Source: Pseudooceanicola onchidii
GTDB lineage: Bacteria; Pseudomonadota; Alphaproteobacteria; Rhodobacterales; Rhodobacteraceae
Length of the DNA stretch: 64,000 bases
Direction: 5' to 3'
NCBI RefSeq assembly: GCF_004959925.1
Contig: NZ_SPUW01000001.1
Span: 992,001 to 1,056,000, forward strand
Program-made: the position numbers and the translations under genes
Shown here: piece after piece, positions 44,391-53,963 of the stretch
How the letters are laid out: each line of letters starts with the position of its first letter
How positions within the stretch are numbered: the first letter of the stretch is position 1
Notes under the pieces: model-generated
Told to the model about the DNA's origin: nothing
Database searches by the model: none
What the model saw: the letters and a program-made list of their open reading frames with translations, nothing else

Positions 44391-45437
44391 ATGCACCTTT
44401 CTGATTTCGATTTCGACCTGCCCGAGGCGCTGATCGCCACACGGCCCGCGCGCCCCCGGTCCTCGGCCCGGCTGCTGGTGGCCGAGGGCGACGCGATCAC
44501 CGACGCGGTGGTGCGCGACCTGACCGACTGGCTGCGTCCCGGCGACCGGCTGGTGCTGAACGACACCCGCGTGATCCCCGCGCGCCTGTCCGGCACCCGT
44601 GCCCGCGACACCGCCCAGGGCCCGACCGAGGCCCGGATCGAGGTCACCCTGCTTGAGCCGCGCCCGAACGGCCACTGGGCCGCGCTGCTCAAACCGCTCA
44701 AGAAGGTGAAGGACGGTGAAGTCATCCGCTTTTCCGACGCGCTCTCGGCCACGCTGGTGGCGCGCGAGGACGGGCAGGGGGTGTTGGAGTTCAACCTCAC
44801 GGGCGATGATTTCGACGCCGCGCTGGCGCAGGCCGGGGCCATGCCGCTGCCGCCCTATATCGCCGCCCTGCGCGCGCCGGACGACGAGGACAAGACCGAT
44901 TACCAGACCGTCTGGGCGGAAAAGACCGGCGCCGTCGCCGCGCCCACGGCCTCGCTGCACTTCGACCAGCCGCTGCTGGACCGGATCGCGGCCATGGGCG
45001 TCGACACCACCCGCGTGACCCTGCACGTGGGCGCGGGCACCTTCCTGCCGGTCAAGGTCGACGACGTCACCACCCACAAGATGCACGCCGAATGGGGCGA
45101 GGTCACCGAAAAGGCCGCGCAGGAGATCGCGACCACCAAGGACAACGGCGGCCGCATCATCCCCGTCGGCACCACCGCCCTGCGCCTGATCGAAAGCGCC
45201 GCGCGCACGGGCACCATCCAGCCCTGGCGCGGAGAGACCGACATCTTCATCTATCCCGGCTTCACCTTCCATGTGACCGACGCGCTGATGACGAACTTTC
45301 ACCTGCCCAAGTCGACCCTGATGATGCTGGTGTCGGCGTTGATCGGACAGGACCGCATCAAGGCGATCTACGACCACGCCGTTCACGAAAAATACCGGTT
45401 CTTCTCGTATGGGGATGCGTCGCTGCTGATCCCCTGA
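44391..45437 (+). CDS. queA: tRNA preQ1(34) S-adenosylmethionine ribosyltransferase-isomerase
   Basis: The 348-residue enzyme converts preQ1 at tRNA position 34 to epoxyqueuosine. It shows [53 protein letters not shown] and [17 protein letters not shown], all QueA signatures. With tgt in the same window the queuosine pathway is represented by two of its genes. The ATG is not preceded by a strong ribosome site, which may mean coupling to the AsmA-like gene 20 nt upstream. Confidence 0.97.
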   Translation: MHLSDFDFDLPEALIATRPARPRSSARLLVAEGDAITDAVVRDLTDWLRPGDRLVLNDTRVIPARLSGTRARDTAQGPTEARIEVTLLEPRPNGHWAALLKPLKKVKDGEVIRFSDALSATLVAREDGQGVLEFNLTGDDFDAALAQAGAMPLPPYIAALRAPDDEDKTDYQTVWAEKTGAVAAPTASLHFDQPLLDRIAAMGVDTTRVTLHVGAGTFLPVKVDDVTTHKMHAEWGEVTEKAAQEIATTKDNGGRIIPVGTTALRLIESAARTGTIQPWRGETDIFIYPGFTFHVTDALMTNFHLPKSTLMMLVSALIGQDRIKAIYDHAVHEKYRFFSYGDASLLIP

Positions 45438-45561
45438 GGGACGCGCGCAGGCAAGACCCTGCCGGTCGGACAGGACAGGATGCTGTCATGTTCGCCCCGT
45501 AAGGGTGGCCATACTCCTCCGAATCGTGCAGGCGGGGGACGAACATTCAGGAGCCGCCGCC

Positions 45562-46836
45562 GTGCTACAGGTCCTCTCATCTTCCTGGTCCCTTCTGCTG
45601 GGCCTTTCGCTGCTCATGGTCGGCAACGGCCTTCAGGGCACGTTGCTTGGTGTGCGTGGCCAGATCGAAGGGTTTTCGACCTTCGAGATGTCGATCGTCA
45701 TGTCGGCCTACTTCCTCGGTTTCCTGGGCGGTTCGCGCGCCGCACCCGAGATGATCCGCCGGGTCGGTCACGTCCGGGTCTTCGCCGCCCTCGGCTCCTT
45801 CATCTCGGCCATCCTGATCCTCTATCCGGCCTTCGCCCATCCGATCACCTGGACCCTTGGCCGGGTGATGATCGGCTTCTGTTTCTCGGGCGTCTACGTG
45901 ACCGCGGAAAGCTGGCTGAACAACGCGGCCAGCAATGAAAATCGCGGCAAGGCCCTGTCGCTTTACATGATCGTGCAGATGATCGGCATCGTCGCCGCGC
46001 AGGGCCTGCTGCTGGTCGGCGATCCCTCGGGCTTCATCCTGTTCATCATCCCCTCGGTGCTCGTTTCGATCTCATTCGCGCCGATCCTTCTGGCGGTCTC
46101 GCCCACGCCGGCCTTCGAACGCACCGCCCCCATGAGCCTGCGGCGACTGTTCGGCGTGTCACCCCTGTCCTGCGTCGGGGTCTTCATCCTGGGCGGCGCG
46201 TTTTCGGCGCAGTTCGGCATGGCGGCGGTCTATGGCGCAGAGGCGGGGCTGAGCCTCAAGCAGATCTCGCTCTTCATCGCCACCTTCTACATCGGCGCCA
46301 CGGTCGCGCAGTACCCGCTTGGCTGGCTGTCCGACCGGATGGACCGCCGCCGCCTGATCATGATCGTGTCCTTCGTCGGCGGCATCGGCGCGGTGATCGG
46401 CATGGTCGTCAGCGGCCAGATCGGCCTGCTGGTCGCGGCCTTCCTCGTGGGTGGCATGTCGAACCCGCTCTATTCGCTGCTGATTTCCTACGCCAACGAC
46501 TTTCTGGAGCTTGAGGATATGGCCGCCGCCTCTGGCGGGCTGATCTTCATCAACGGCCTCGGCGCGATCTCGGGCCCGCTGCTGACCGGTTGGTTGATGA
46601 CCGTCTTCGGCCCCCCGGGGTTCTGGCTGTTCATCGGCGCGCTGCTGTTCGCGATGGCCGTCTATGCGCTCTACCGGATGACGCAGCGCCCGTCGCCAAG
46701 CGTGTCGGACTCGAACTCCTATGCGCCCGTGATGATGTCGGCGACCCCCGTTGCGCTGGAAGCCGCGCAGGAATGGGCCGTCGAGACGGCGGAAAACGCC
46801 GAAGACGACAGCGAACAGGGCACTCCATCCGCCTGA
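45562..46836 (+). CDS. Major facilitator superfamily transporter
   Basis: The 424-residue protein has about 12 membrane helices and MFS motifs, including GWLSDRMDRRRLIMI between helices 8 and 9 and LGRVMIGFCFSGVYVTAESW in helix 4. The YcaD-like subgroup has this ESW pattern. The C-terminal tail of about 45 residues is acidic and hydrophilic. I chose the GTG at 45562 because CAGGAG lies 8 nt upstream. The longer frame adds a hydrophilic stretch without similarity. Substrate unknown. Confidence 0.9.
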   Translation: MLQVLSSSWSLLLGLSLLMVGNGLQGTLLGVRGQIEGFSTFEMSIVMSAYFLGFLGGSRAAPEMIRRVGHVRVFAALGSFISAILILYPAFAHPITWTLGRVMIGFCFSGVYVTAESWLNNAASNENRGKALSLYMIVQMIGIVAAQGLLLVGDPSGFILFIIPSVLVSISFAPILLAVSPTPAFERTAPMSLRRLFGVSPLSCVGVFILGGAFSAQFGMAAVYGAEAGLSLKQISLFIATFYIGATVAQYPLGWLSDRMDRRRLIMIVSFVGGIGAVIGMVVSGQIGLLVAAFLVGGMSNPLYSLLISYANDFLELEDMAAASGGLIFINGLGAISGPLLTGWLMTVFGPPGFWLFIGALLFAMAVYALYRMTQRPSPSVSDSNSYAPVMMSATPVALEAAQEWAVETAENAEDDSEQGTPSA

Positions 46837-46910
46837 TAGCGGTATCTGCGGCATGATAGCGCCGAAGGTAAGGAATTTCGGAATTGCAATATGTTACAGT
46901 TTTGCGAAGC

Positions 46911-46919
46911 TGTGGATAA
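46911..46919 (-). promoter_or_regulatory. Perfect DnaA-box sequence upstream of the DUF924 gene
   Basis: TGTGGATAA lies 27 nt before the DUF924 start, in an AT-richer stretch (AATTGCAATATGTTACAG). It is the third isolated copy of the nonamer in an intergenic region of this window. Confidence 0.35.
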
Positions 46920-46946
46920 CAAACGGCGCGAAACCGGGAGGACAAG

Positions 46947-47525
46947 ATGGTGAGCCCCGACGAAATTCTGACCTTCTGGCTCGATGAAATCGGGTCAGAT
47001 GGCTGGTACAACGCCAGCGACGATCTGGACGACACGATCCGCACGCGGTTCGGATCGGCCTGGACGGCGGCCAGCGAAGGCTCCTACTCGCTGTGGCTGA
47101 CCTATCCCACGGGCACGCTGGCCTATATCATCCTGACCGACCAGTTCCCCCGCAACATGTTCCGTGGTGAGGGCAAGGCCTTCGCCACCGACGACATTTC
47201 CCGCGCCGCCGCCAAGATGGCGATCGACCGCAACTGGGACATGAAGATCGACGAACCGGCGCGGCAGTTCTTCTATCTGCCGCTGATGCATTCGGAAAAC
47301 CTCTGCGATCAGGACCGCTGCGTGCGCCTGATGAAGGAACGGATGCCGATCGCGGGCGCGTCGAACCTGCTGCATGCCAAGGCACACCGTGAGGTCATCC
47401 GCCAGTTCGGCCGCTTCCCCTACCGCAACGAGGCGCTGAGCCGCCGGGGCACCAGCGGCGAATCCAGCTATCTTGAGGATGGCGGCTACGGCAAGACCGT
47501 GCGGGAGCTTCAGTTGGCGGAGTGA
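46947..47525 (+). CDS. DUF924 family protein
   Basis: The 192-residue protein shows the DUF924 pattern: EILTFWLDEIG at the N-terminus, then LAYIILTDQFPRNMFRGEGK and FFYLPLMHSENLCDQDRCV, and FGRFPYRNEALSRRGTSGES near the end. The fold is helical, related to tetratricopeptide-like proteins, and its function is unknown. No signal peptide is seen. The ATG follows GGGAGGACAAG. It lies between the MFS gene and lpd. Confidence 0.9.
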   Translation: MVSPDEILTFWLDEIGSDGWYNASDDLDDTIRTRFGSAWTAASEGSYSLWLTYPTGTLAYIILTDQFPRNMFRGEGKAFATDDISRAAAKMAIDRNWDMKIDEPARQFFYLPLMHSENLCDQDRCVRLMKERMPIAGASNLLHAKAHREVIRQFGRFPYRNEALSRRGTSGESSYLEDGGYGKTVRELQLAE

Positions 47526-47615
47526 TCCGATCGACGTCCTGATATGTCGTGATTTAGGGACGGCCTCGTGGCATCTGCTGCGGGGCCGTCTTCTTGTGTT
47601 GAGAGACTTCGAGAA

Positions 47616-47635
47616 ATAGTTTAACGTCAAACTAT
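47616..47635 (+). promoter_or_regulatory. Inverted repeat in the lpd upstream region
   Basis: ATAGTTT (47616-47622) and AAACTAT (47629-47635) form a perfect 7-bp dyad with AACGTC between, 24 nt before the lpd start. This is the form of an operator for a dimeric regulator. The regulator is unknown. Confidence 0.5.
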
Positions 47636-47659
47636 CTTGCCGGATGGAGGAGCTGACCC

Positions 47660-49051
47660 ATGGCCGCAACCTATGATTTCCTTGTCGTCGGAGCCGGTCC
47701 CGGAGGCTATGTCGCCGCCATCCGCGCCGCCCAGCTGGGCCTGAAGACTTGCGTGGTCGAACGCGAACACCTGGGCGGTATCTGCCTGAACTGGGGCTGC
47801 ATCCCGACCAAGGCGCTTTTGCGGTCGTCCGAAGTCTTTCACCTGATGCACCGCGCCAAGGACTACGGCCTGAGCGCCGACAAGATCGGCTATGATCTGG
47901 ACGCCGTCGTCAAACGGTCGCGCGGGGTGGCCAAGCAAATGGAGGGCGGGGTCAAGCACCTGCTGAAAAAGAACAAGGTCGACGTCGTGATGGGCGAGGC
48001 AAAGCTGGCCGGGAAGGGCAAGCTGACCGTCAAGACCGACAAGGGCACCGAAGAGATCAGCGCCAAACACATCGTCCTGGCCACCGGCGCCCGCGCCCGC
48101 GAATTGCCAGGGCTCGAGGCCGACGGCGACCTGGTCTGGACCTACAAGCACGCTCTCGCGCCGAAACGCATGCCCAAGAAGCTGCTGGTCATCGGATCGG
48201 GCGCCATCGGCATCGAATTCGCCAGCTTCTACAACACGCTCGGCGCCGACACGACCGTGGTCGAGGTGATGGACCGCGTCCTGCCCGTCGAGGATGCCGA
48301 GATCAGCGCATTCGCGAAAAAGCAGTTCGAGAAGCAGGGCATGACCATCATGGAGAAATCCATGGTCAAGCAGCTGGACCGCGCCAAAGGCAAGGTGACC
48401 GCCCATATCGAAACCGGCGGAAAAGTTGAGAAACTGGAATTCGACACGGTGATTTCCGCCGTGGGTATCGTCGGAAATGTTGAGAATCTGGGATTGGAAG
48501 AGGCCGGTATCAAGGTCGACCGCACGCATGTCGTGACCGACGAATACTGCCGCACCGGGGTCGAGGGCGTCTATGCCATCGGCGATCTGGCCGGCGCCCC
48601 CTGGCTTGCCCACAAGGCCAGCCACGAAGGCGTCATGGTCGCCGAACTGGCCGCAGGCGGGCACCCCCATGCGGTTGATCCCGCGTCGATCGCCGGCTGC
48701 ACCTATTGCCATCCCCAGGTCGCCAGCGTCGGCCTGACCGAGGCAAAGGCGAAGGAACAGGGCTACAAGGTCAAGGTTGGCAAGTTCCCCTTCATCGGCA
48801 ACGGCAAGGCCGTGGCCTTGGGCGAACCGGACGGCATGATCAAGACGATCTTCGACGAAAAGACCGGCGAACTGCTGGGCGCCCACATGGTCGGGGCCGA
48901 GGTGACCGAACTGATCCAGGGCTACGTCGTCGGCCGCGCATTGGAGACCACGGAAGAGGACCTGATGAACACGGTCTTCCCGCATCCGACGTTGTCCGAG
49001 ATGCTGCACGAATCCGTGCTGGCCGCCTATGGTCGCGCGATCCATATCTGA
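47660..49051 (+). CDS. lpd: Dihydrolipoyl dehydrogenase
   Basis: The 463-residue flavoprotein reoxidises dihydrolipoamide in 2-oxoacid dehydrogenase complexes or the glycine cleavage system. It has FAD motif GAGPGG (residues 11-16), the redox-active disulfide Cys42/Cys47 (GGICLNWGCIPTKALL), a second Rossmann motif LLVIGSGAIGIEFASF, and the C-terminal catalytic histidine in FPHPTLSEML. The ribosome site is GGAGGAGC. No 2-oxoacid dehydrogenase E1/E2 genes are adjacent, so it has its own promoter, with a dyad in it. Confidence 0.97.
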   Translation: MAATYDFLVVGAGPGGYVAAIRAAQLGLKTCVVEREHLGGICLNWGCIPTKALLRSSEVFHLMHRAKDYGLSADKIGYDLDAVVKRSRGVAKQMEGGVKHLLKKNKVDVVMGEAKLAGKGKLTVKTDKGTEEISAKHIVLATGARARELPGLEADGDLVWTYKHALAPKRMPKKLLVIGSGAIGIEFASFYNTLGADTTVVEVMDRVLPVEDAEISAFAKKQFEKQGMTIMEKSMVKQLDRAKGKVTAHIETGGKVEKLEFDTVISAVGIVGNVENLGLEEAGIKVDRTHVVTDEYCRTGVEGVYAIGDLAGAPWLAHKASHEGVMVAELAAGGHPHAVDPASIAGCTYCHPQVASVGLTEAKAKEQGYKVKVGKFPFIGNGKAVALGEPDGMIKTIFDEKTGELLGAHMVGAEVTELIQGYVVGRALETTEEDLMNTVFPHPTLSEMLHESVLAAYGRAIHI

Positions 49052-49060
49052 ATGGTGGTG

Positions 49061-49130
49061 AGGGGGCGCTGCCCCCGCTTGAGCCCCAAGGGGCTCAAGT
49101 CTCCCCCGGAGTATTTTGGGCAAGATGAAG
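49061..49130 (+). repeat. Complete intergenic repeat copy after lpd
   Basis: AGGGGGCGCTGCCCCC is followed by a perfect 10-bp hairpin (CTTGAGCCCC, AA, GGGGCTCAAG at 49078-49099) and the core TCCCCCGGAGTATTTTGGGC plus AAGATGAAG. This is the clearest copy in the window. The hairpins could also act as a terminator for lpd. Confidence 0.75.
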
Positions 49131-49154
49131 GACGCTACGGCGTTCTTCCTGTTC

Positions 49155-49169
49155 GTTCACGAATTGTTC
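49155..49169 (+). promoter_or_regulatory. uvrA: LexA/SOS box of uvrA (GTTC-N7-GTTC)
   Basis: GTTCACGAATTGTTC is an exact match to the alphaproteobacterial LexA site GTTC-N7-GTTC. It lies 66 nt upstream of the uvrA start. A known target of LexA in relatives is uvrA, which supports the assignment. Confidence 0.85.
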
Positions 49170-49234
49170 TTCTTTTTCGCTTGGAACTGAGCCACGTGTA
49201 AACTATCTCTGAGCCATTGATCCCCGGGGGTGAC

Positions 49235-52120
49235 ATGGCCGAGCTGAAGAACATCGAGGTGCGCGGCGCGCGCGAACATAACCTCAAGAACATCGACGTC
49301 GATATTCCGCGCAACGAACTGGTTGTGATCACTGGCCTTTCCGGGTCGGGCAAGTCGTCGCTCGCCTTCGATACGATCTATGCCGAAGGACAGCGCCGCT
49401 ATGTGGAATCGCTGTCGGCCTATGCGCGGCAGTTCCTCGACATGATGGAAAAGCCGGACGTCGACCATATCTCGGGCCTCAGCCCCGCGATTTCGATCGA
49501 ACAGAAGACGACCTCCAAGAACCCGCGCTCGACCGTCGGCACGGTGACCGAGATCTACGACTACCTCCGCCTGCTCTTCGCCCGCGTCGGCACGCCCTAC
49601 AGCCCCGCCACCGGCGAGCCGATCGAGGCGCAGCAGGTGCAGGACATGGTCGACCGGGTCATGGGGATGGAGGAAGGCACGCGCGGCTATCTTCTGGCCC
49701 CGATCATCCGCGACCGGAAGGGCGAATATAAGAAGGAATTTCAGGAGCTTCGCAAGCAGGGCTTCCAGCGGGTGAAGGTCGACGGCCAGTTCTATGACCT
49801 GGATGAACCGCCCACGCTGGACAAGAAGTTCCGCCATGACATCGACGTGGTCGTCGACCGCATTGTCGTGCGCGAGGGGATGGAGACCCGGCTGGCCGAC
49901 AGTTTCCGCACCGCGCTGGACCTGGCCGACGGCATCGCCATCCTGGAAACCGCCCCGCGCGAAGACGAGGGCGAGGTCGAACGCTTTACCTTTTCCGAGA
50001 AATTCGCCTGTCCGGTCAGTGGCTTCACGATATCCGAGATCGAACCGCGCCTGTTTTCCTTCAACGCTCCTTTCGGCGCCTGCCCGGAATGCGGCGGCCT
50101 TGGGGTCGAGCTGTTCTTTGACGAACGCCTTGTCGTGCCCGATGCCACGCTGAAGATCGCGGATGGGGCACTGGCGCCGTGGCGCAAGGGGAAATCCCCG
50201 TATTTCCTTCAGACCATCGAGGCCATCGCCAAGCATTATGATTTCGACAAGAAGGCCCGCTGGAAGGATCTGCCCGCGCATGTGCAGCAGGTGTTCCTTT
50301 ATGGGTCGGGGGACGAGGAAATCCCCTTCCGTTATGACGAAGGTGGCCGTGTCTACCAGGTCGAACGGACCTTCGAGGGCGTCATTCCCAACATGGAACG
50401 CCGCTACCGCGAAACCGACAGCAACTGGATCCGCGAAGAGTTCGAGCAATACCAGAACAACCGCCATTGCCACGCCTGCGACGGCTATCGTCTGAAGGAA
50501 GAGGCGCTGGCGGTGAAGATCGGCCCGGCCAAGGACAAGGCGCATCTGCTGCATATCGGGCAGGTGGTCGAAATGTCGATCCGCGAGGCCTTTGACTGGT
50601 GCCAGACGGTGCCCGAGCACCTGACCAACCAGAAGAATGAAATCGCCCGCGCGATCCTGAAAGAGATCCGCGAGCGGCTTGGCTTCCTCAACAACGTCGG
50701 GCTGGAATACCTGACGCTGAGCCGCAATTCCGGCACGCTGTCGGGGGGCGAAAGCCAGCGGATCCGGCTGGCCAGTCAGATCGGCTCGGGCCTGACCGGC
50801 GTGCTCTACGTGCTGGACGAACCCTCGATCGGGTTGCATCAGCGCGACAACGGCCGTCTGCTGACCACGCTGAAAAACCTGCGCGATCAGGGCAATACGG
50901 TGATCGTCGTCGAACATGACGAAGAAGCGATCCGCGAGGCGGATTACGTCTTCGACATCGGCCCCGGGGCCGGGGTCCATGGCGGGTCGGTCGTGGCGCA
51001 TGGCACGCCCGAGGCAATCACCAAGGATCCTGCCAGCCTGACGGGGCAGTACCTGGCCGGCACGCGCGAAATCGCCGTGCCCGCGACGCGCCGCAAGGGC
51101 AACAAGAAGAAGATCAGCGTGGTCAAGGCGACCGGCAACAATCTTCGGGATGTCACCGCCGATTTTCCGCTTGGCAAGTTCGTCTGCGTCACCGGTGTGT
51201 CGGGCGGTGGCAAGTCGACCCTGACGATCGAGACGCTGTTCAAGACGGCCTCGATGCGGCTCAACGGCGCGCGGCAGACGCCCGCGCCCTGCGAGACGAT
51301 CAAGGGTCTGGAACACTTGGATAAAGTGATCGACATCGACCAGCGCCCGATTGGCCGGACGCCCCGGTCGAACCCGGCGACCTACACCGGCGCCTTCACC
51401 CCGATCCGCGACTGGTTCGCCGGTCTGCCCGAGGCCAAGGCGCGCGGCTACAAGCCCGGGCGCTTCAGCTTCAACGTCAAGGGCGGCCGGTGCGAGGCCT
51501 GCCAGGGCGACGGTGTCATCAAGATCGAAATGCACTTCCTGCCGGATGTCTACGTCACCTGCGAAACCTGTAACGGCGCCCGCTACAACCGTGAGACGCT
51601 AGAGATCAAGTTCAAGGGCAAGTCGATCGCCGACGTGCTGGACATGACGGTTGAGGACGCGCAGGAGTTTTTTCAGGCCGTGCCGTCGATCCGGGAAAAG
51701 ATGGATGCGCTGGTCCGCGTGGGCCTCGGCTACATCAAGGTCGGCCAGCAGGCGACGACCCTTTCGGGTGGTGAGGCGCAGCGGGTCAAGCTGTCCAAGG
51801 AACTGGCGAAACGCTCCACCGGCCGCACGCTCTATATCCTGGACGAACCGACCACCGGCCTGCATTTCGAAGACGTGCGCAAGCTGTTGGAAGTGTTGCA
51901 TGAACTGGTCGATCAGGGGAATTCGGTCATCGTGATCGAACACAACCTCGACGTCATCAAGACGGCCGACTGGATCATTGACATCGGCCCCGAGGGCGGC
52001 GATGGCGGCGGTGAGATCGTGGCCACCGGCACGCCCGAAGACGTCGCCAAGGTCGAGCGTAGCCACACGGGCCGCTACCTGATCCCGATGCTGAACCCGG
52101 GGCGTGTCGCGGCCGAGTGA
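49235..52120 (+). CDS. uvrA: Excinuclease ABC subunit A
   Basis: The 961-residue nucleotide-excision repair protein recognises DNA damage with UvrB. Both ATPase modules are present. The first Walker A is [12 protein letters not shown] (from residue 34). The second is [13 protein letters not shown]. The ABC signatures are [13 protein letters not shown] and [16 protein letters not shown]. Zinc fingers are visible, for example CPECGG and CEACQGDG. The ATG at 49235 fits the family start. A preceding SOS box predicts DNA-damage induction. Confidence 0.98.
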   Translation: MAELKNIEVRGAREHNLKNIDVDIPRNELVVITGLSGSGKSSLAFDTIYAEGQRRYVESLSAYARQFLDMMEKPDVDHISGLSPAISIEQKTTSKNPRSTVGTVTEIYDYLRLLFARVGTPYSPATGEPIEAQQVQDMVDRVMGMEEGTRGYLLAPIIRDRKGEYKKEFQELRKQGFQRVKVDGQFYDLDEPPTLDKKFRHDIDVVVDRIVVREGMETRLADSFRTALDLADGIAILETAPREDEGEVERFTFSEKFACPVSGFTISEIEPRLFSFNAPFGACPECGGLGVELFFDERLVVPDATLKIADGALAPWRKGKSPYFLQTIEAIAKHYDFDKKARWKDLPAHVQQVFLYGSGDEEIPFRYDEGGRVYQVERTFEGVIPNMERRYRETDSNWIREEFEQYQNNRHCHACDGYRLKEEALAVKIGPAKDKAHLLHIGQVVEMSIREAFDWCQTVPEHLTNQKNEIARAILKEIRERLGFLNNVGLEYLTLSRNSGTLSGGESQRIRLASQIGSGLTGVLYVLDEPSIGLHQRDNGRLLTTLKNLRDQGNTVIVVEHDEEAIREADYVFDIGPGAGVHGGSVVAHGTPEAITKDPASLTGQYLAGTREIAVPATRRKGNKKKISVVKATGNNLRDVTADFPLGKFVCVTGVSGGGKSTLTIETLFKTASMRLNGARQTPAPCETIKGLEHLDKVIDIDQRPIGRTPRSNPATYTGAFTPIRDWFAGLPEAKARGYKPGRFSFNVKGGRCEACQGDGVIKIEMHFLPDVYVTCETCNGARYNRETLEIKFKGKSIADVLDMTVEDAQEFFQAVPSIREKMDALVRVGLGYIKVGQQATTLSGGEAQRVKLSKELAKRSTGRTLYILDEPTTGLHFEDVRKLLEVLHELVDQGNSVIVIEHNLDVIKTADWIIDIGPEGGDGGGEIVATGTPEDVAKVERSHTGRYLIPMLNPGRVAAE

Positions 52121-52561
52121 TCAGCGCCGGTTGATGTGGGGATTGACGTAGTTCAGCACGCGCCGGGTGCGGATCTCGGCGCGGTAGATGTCGCGGCCCA
52201 TCTTGAAATAAGTCCAGCCTGCCTCGGGGCGGGGCAGGCCATAGCGCAGCGGATTCATCAGGATCAGAACGTCGCCGGGCAGGGTATCGCCGGGGCCAAG
52301 CACATCGGTGCGGGGTGCGATCTGCTTTGCGGCAACGCGGTGTCCGGCTTCGTTTCGCTGCCCCGTGTCGGGGCGCGCCACGGTGACGAACCGGGCGCTG
52401 ATGCCGGGACGGGGCGCGGTGCTCTCGGTGACCGAGGTGTTCGGCCCGACGTGCAGGCACCGCACGCGCAGCCCTGATGTCGCGCAATCGGCGCGGGCAG
52501 GGGCCTCAAGCCCGCCGGTCAGCAGGGCCAGACCAGCCAGAAGTGCAGTGCGGTATATCAT
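52121..52561 (-). CDS. Small secreted protein, paralogue of its neighbour (RcnB-like)
   Basis: The 146-residue product has a signal peptide (MIYRTALLAGLALLTGGL, cleavage after ARA near residue 24) and two cysteines in the mature N-terminus. Its C-terminal 50 residues show GDVLILMNPLRYGLPRPEAG, then YFKMGRDIYRAEIRTRRVL. This matches the C-terminal region of the next gene upstream (IVIRDPSRYGLDPIG, then YRVDRETQEVL). The RcnB-like family has this pattern. It ends one base after the uvrA stop, in convergent orientation. Function unknown. Confidence 0.75.
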   Translation of the reverse strand: MIYRTALLAGLALLTGGLEAPARADCATSGLRVRCLHVGPNTSVTESTAPRPGISARFVTVARPDTGQRNEAGHRVAAKQIAPRTDVLGPGDTLPGDVLILMNPLRYGLPRPEAGWTYFKMGRDIYRAEIRTRRVLNYVNPHINRR

Positions 52562-52646
52562 GCGATGCCCCCGGGTCCGCGCGCATCGACTGTGACACGC
52601 GCGGACCATGGGGCCAAAGGGTTTCCGGCAAACACGGCGGAAACAA

Positions 52647-53009
52647 TCAGTTGAGGATCGCCGAGACGGCACCGATCAGCGCCAGGACTTCCTGGGTCTC
52701 GCGATCGACACGATAGACGTAACCGTCGTGGCGATAATAGGTGCCGATCGGGTCCAGGCCATAGCGCGACGGGTCGCGGATGACGATGTAGTCGGGTCCG
52801 CTGATGACCGTTCCGACCTCGGGCCGCATCTTCTTGGCCTGGCCCGGGGGCACGCAGGCCGGGGACTTCTTGGCCAGACCCGGCGGGCAGGCGGCGCTGT
52901 GTCCCGGTGCGGCCTTGGCATGGCCGCGCGGCTGGTGATCGGTCTTGGCCAGCGCGGCCCCGGACAGGGCAAGCGTACCGGCGAGGGCGGTGATCAGGAC
53001 ATGTTTCAT
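52647..53009 (-). CDS. Small secreted RcnB-like protein
   Basis: The 120-residue product has a signal peptide (MKHVLITALAGTLALSGAALA). A basic histidine- and cysteine-containing stretch (HSAACPPGLAKKSPACVPPG) could bind metal. The RcnB-like C-terminus follows (IVIRDPSRYGLDPIGTYYRH). AAGGAG precedes the ATG. RcnB is a periplasmic nickel/cobalt homeostasis protein in E. coli, but similarity here is limited to the C-terminal part. Proteins like this beside uvrA risk being labelled as UvrA in databases; they have no ATPase motifs. Confidence 0.8.
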   Translation of the reverse strand: MKHVLITALAGTLALSGAALAKTDHQPRGHAKAAPGHSAACPPGLAKKSPACVPPGQAKKMRPEVGTVISGPDYIVIRDPSRYGLDPIGTYYRHDGYVYRVDRETQEVLALIGAVSAILN

Positions 53010-53090
53010 CAAGGACTCCTTCGGTATTTCAGGGACAAGTCCCGAAAGACCGTGGGGGTTCCCGCCGATGCCGAACCGCCGCCCCGGTGA

Positions 53091-53963
53091 TCAGCCGCGC
53101 CCGCGCCCTTCGAACCGCGGCAGCATGGCCGAGAAATCGCGCCCGGCCCCGTCTTCCTCCTCGACGAAGCGCGCATAAAGCTCCATCGCGCGCTGGCCCA
53201 TGGGGGTGTCGGCATCGGCCGCCTCGGCTGCCTGCTGCGACAGGCGCAGGTCCTTCAGCATCAGATCGGCGGCAAAGCCGGGCTTGTAGCCATTGTCGGC
53301 AGGCGACTGCGGCCCGACGCCGGGGGCCGGGCAATAGGCATTCATCGACCAGGAATACCCCGATGAGGTCGAGACGACATCGAACATCGACTGTCGGTCC
53401 AGCCCAAGCTTGTCGGCCAGCGCAAAGGCCTCGCAGGTGGCGATCATGGTCGCGCCGAGGATCATGTTGTTGCAGATCTTGGCCGCCTGGCCATTGCCCG
53501 AGGGGCCGCAGTGCACAGCCTTCTGGCCCATGATCTCGAACAGCGGTTTCGCCTTGAGGAACGCCGCATCGCTGCCCCCGACCATGAAGGTCAGCGTGCC
53601 GCCCTGCGCGCCGCCGATGCCGCCCGACACCGGGGCGTCCAGCGCCAGAAGATCGGCCTGATCGGCGGCCTCGGCCACGTGCCTCGCGCTTTCGACATCG
53701 ACGGTCGAACAATCCAGAAAGACCGCGCCCGCCCGCATCGACGGGATGATCTGATCTGCCACGGCGCGCAGGATCTGGCCGTTCGGCAGCATGGTGATGA
53801 CGATGTCCTGATCCGCGGCGGCCTCGGCGGCCGAGCCGACGGTTTCGACCCCCTCAACGCTTACATCCGCCGTGTCAAAGCCGGTGACGACATGCCCGGC
53901 CTTCGCCAGGTTCGTCGCCATCGGCCCGCCCATGTTGCCAAGCCCGATAAATCCGATGTTCAT
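53091..53963 (-). CDS. mmsB: 3-hydroxyisobutyrate dehydrogenase
   Basis: The 290-residue enzyme oxidises 3-hydroxyisobutyrate to methylmalonate semialdehyde in valine breakdown. It has the NAD motif GFIGLGNMGGPMATNL, the substrate motif LDAPVSGGIGGAQGGTLTFM, and the catalytic lysine in GNGQAAKICNNMILG. It overlaps the hydrolase gene upstream by four bases, forming the order acyl-CoA dehydrogenase, HIBYL-CoA hydrolase, mmsB. The next enzyme, MmsA, is encoded 6.4 kb to the right. Confidence 0.95.
   Translation of the reverse strand: MNIGFIGLGNMGGPMATNLAKAGHVVTGFDTADVSVEGVETVGSAAEAAADQDIVITMLPNGQILRAVADQIIPSMRAGAVFLDCSTVDVESARHVAEAADQADLLALDAPVSGGIGGAQGGTLTFMVGGSDAAFLKAKPLFEIMGQKAVHCGPSGNGQAAKICNNMILGATMIATCEAFALADKLGLDRQSMFDVVSTSSGYSWSMNAYCPAPGVGPQSPADNGYKPGFAADLMLKDLRLSQQAAEAADADTPMGQRAMELYARFVEEEDGAGRDFSAMLPRFEGRGRG

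Noticed and set aside
17808..46919. A replication origin, suggested by perfect DnaA boxes
   Set aside because: The three boxes are about 12-17 kb apart, single in each region, and not accompanied by an AT-rich unwinding element, dnaA, parAB or repABC.
49157..51535. Long open frame antisense to uvrA (792 codons)
   Set aside because: It mirrors the uvrA codon pattern. It has no family similarity and no ribosome site, and the sense frame has all UvrA motifs.
52647..53009. Labelling the small gene beside uvrA as an excinuclease subunit
   Set aside because: It has a signal peptide and no Walker or ABC signature motifs. It resembles its neighbour and RcnB-like proteins instead.
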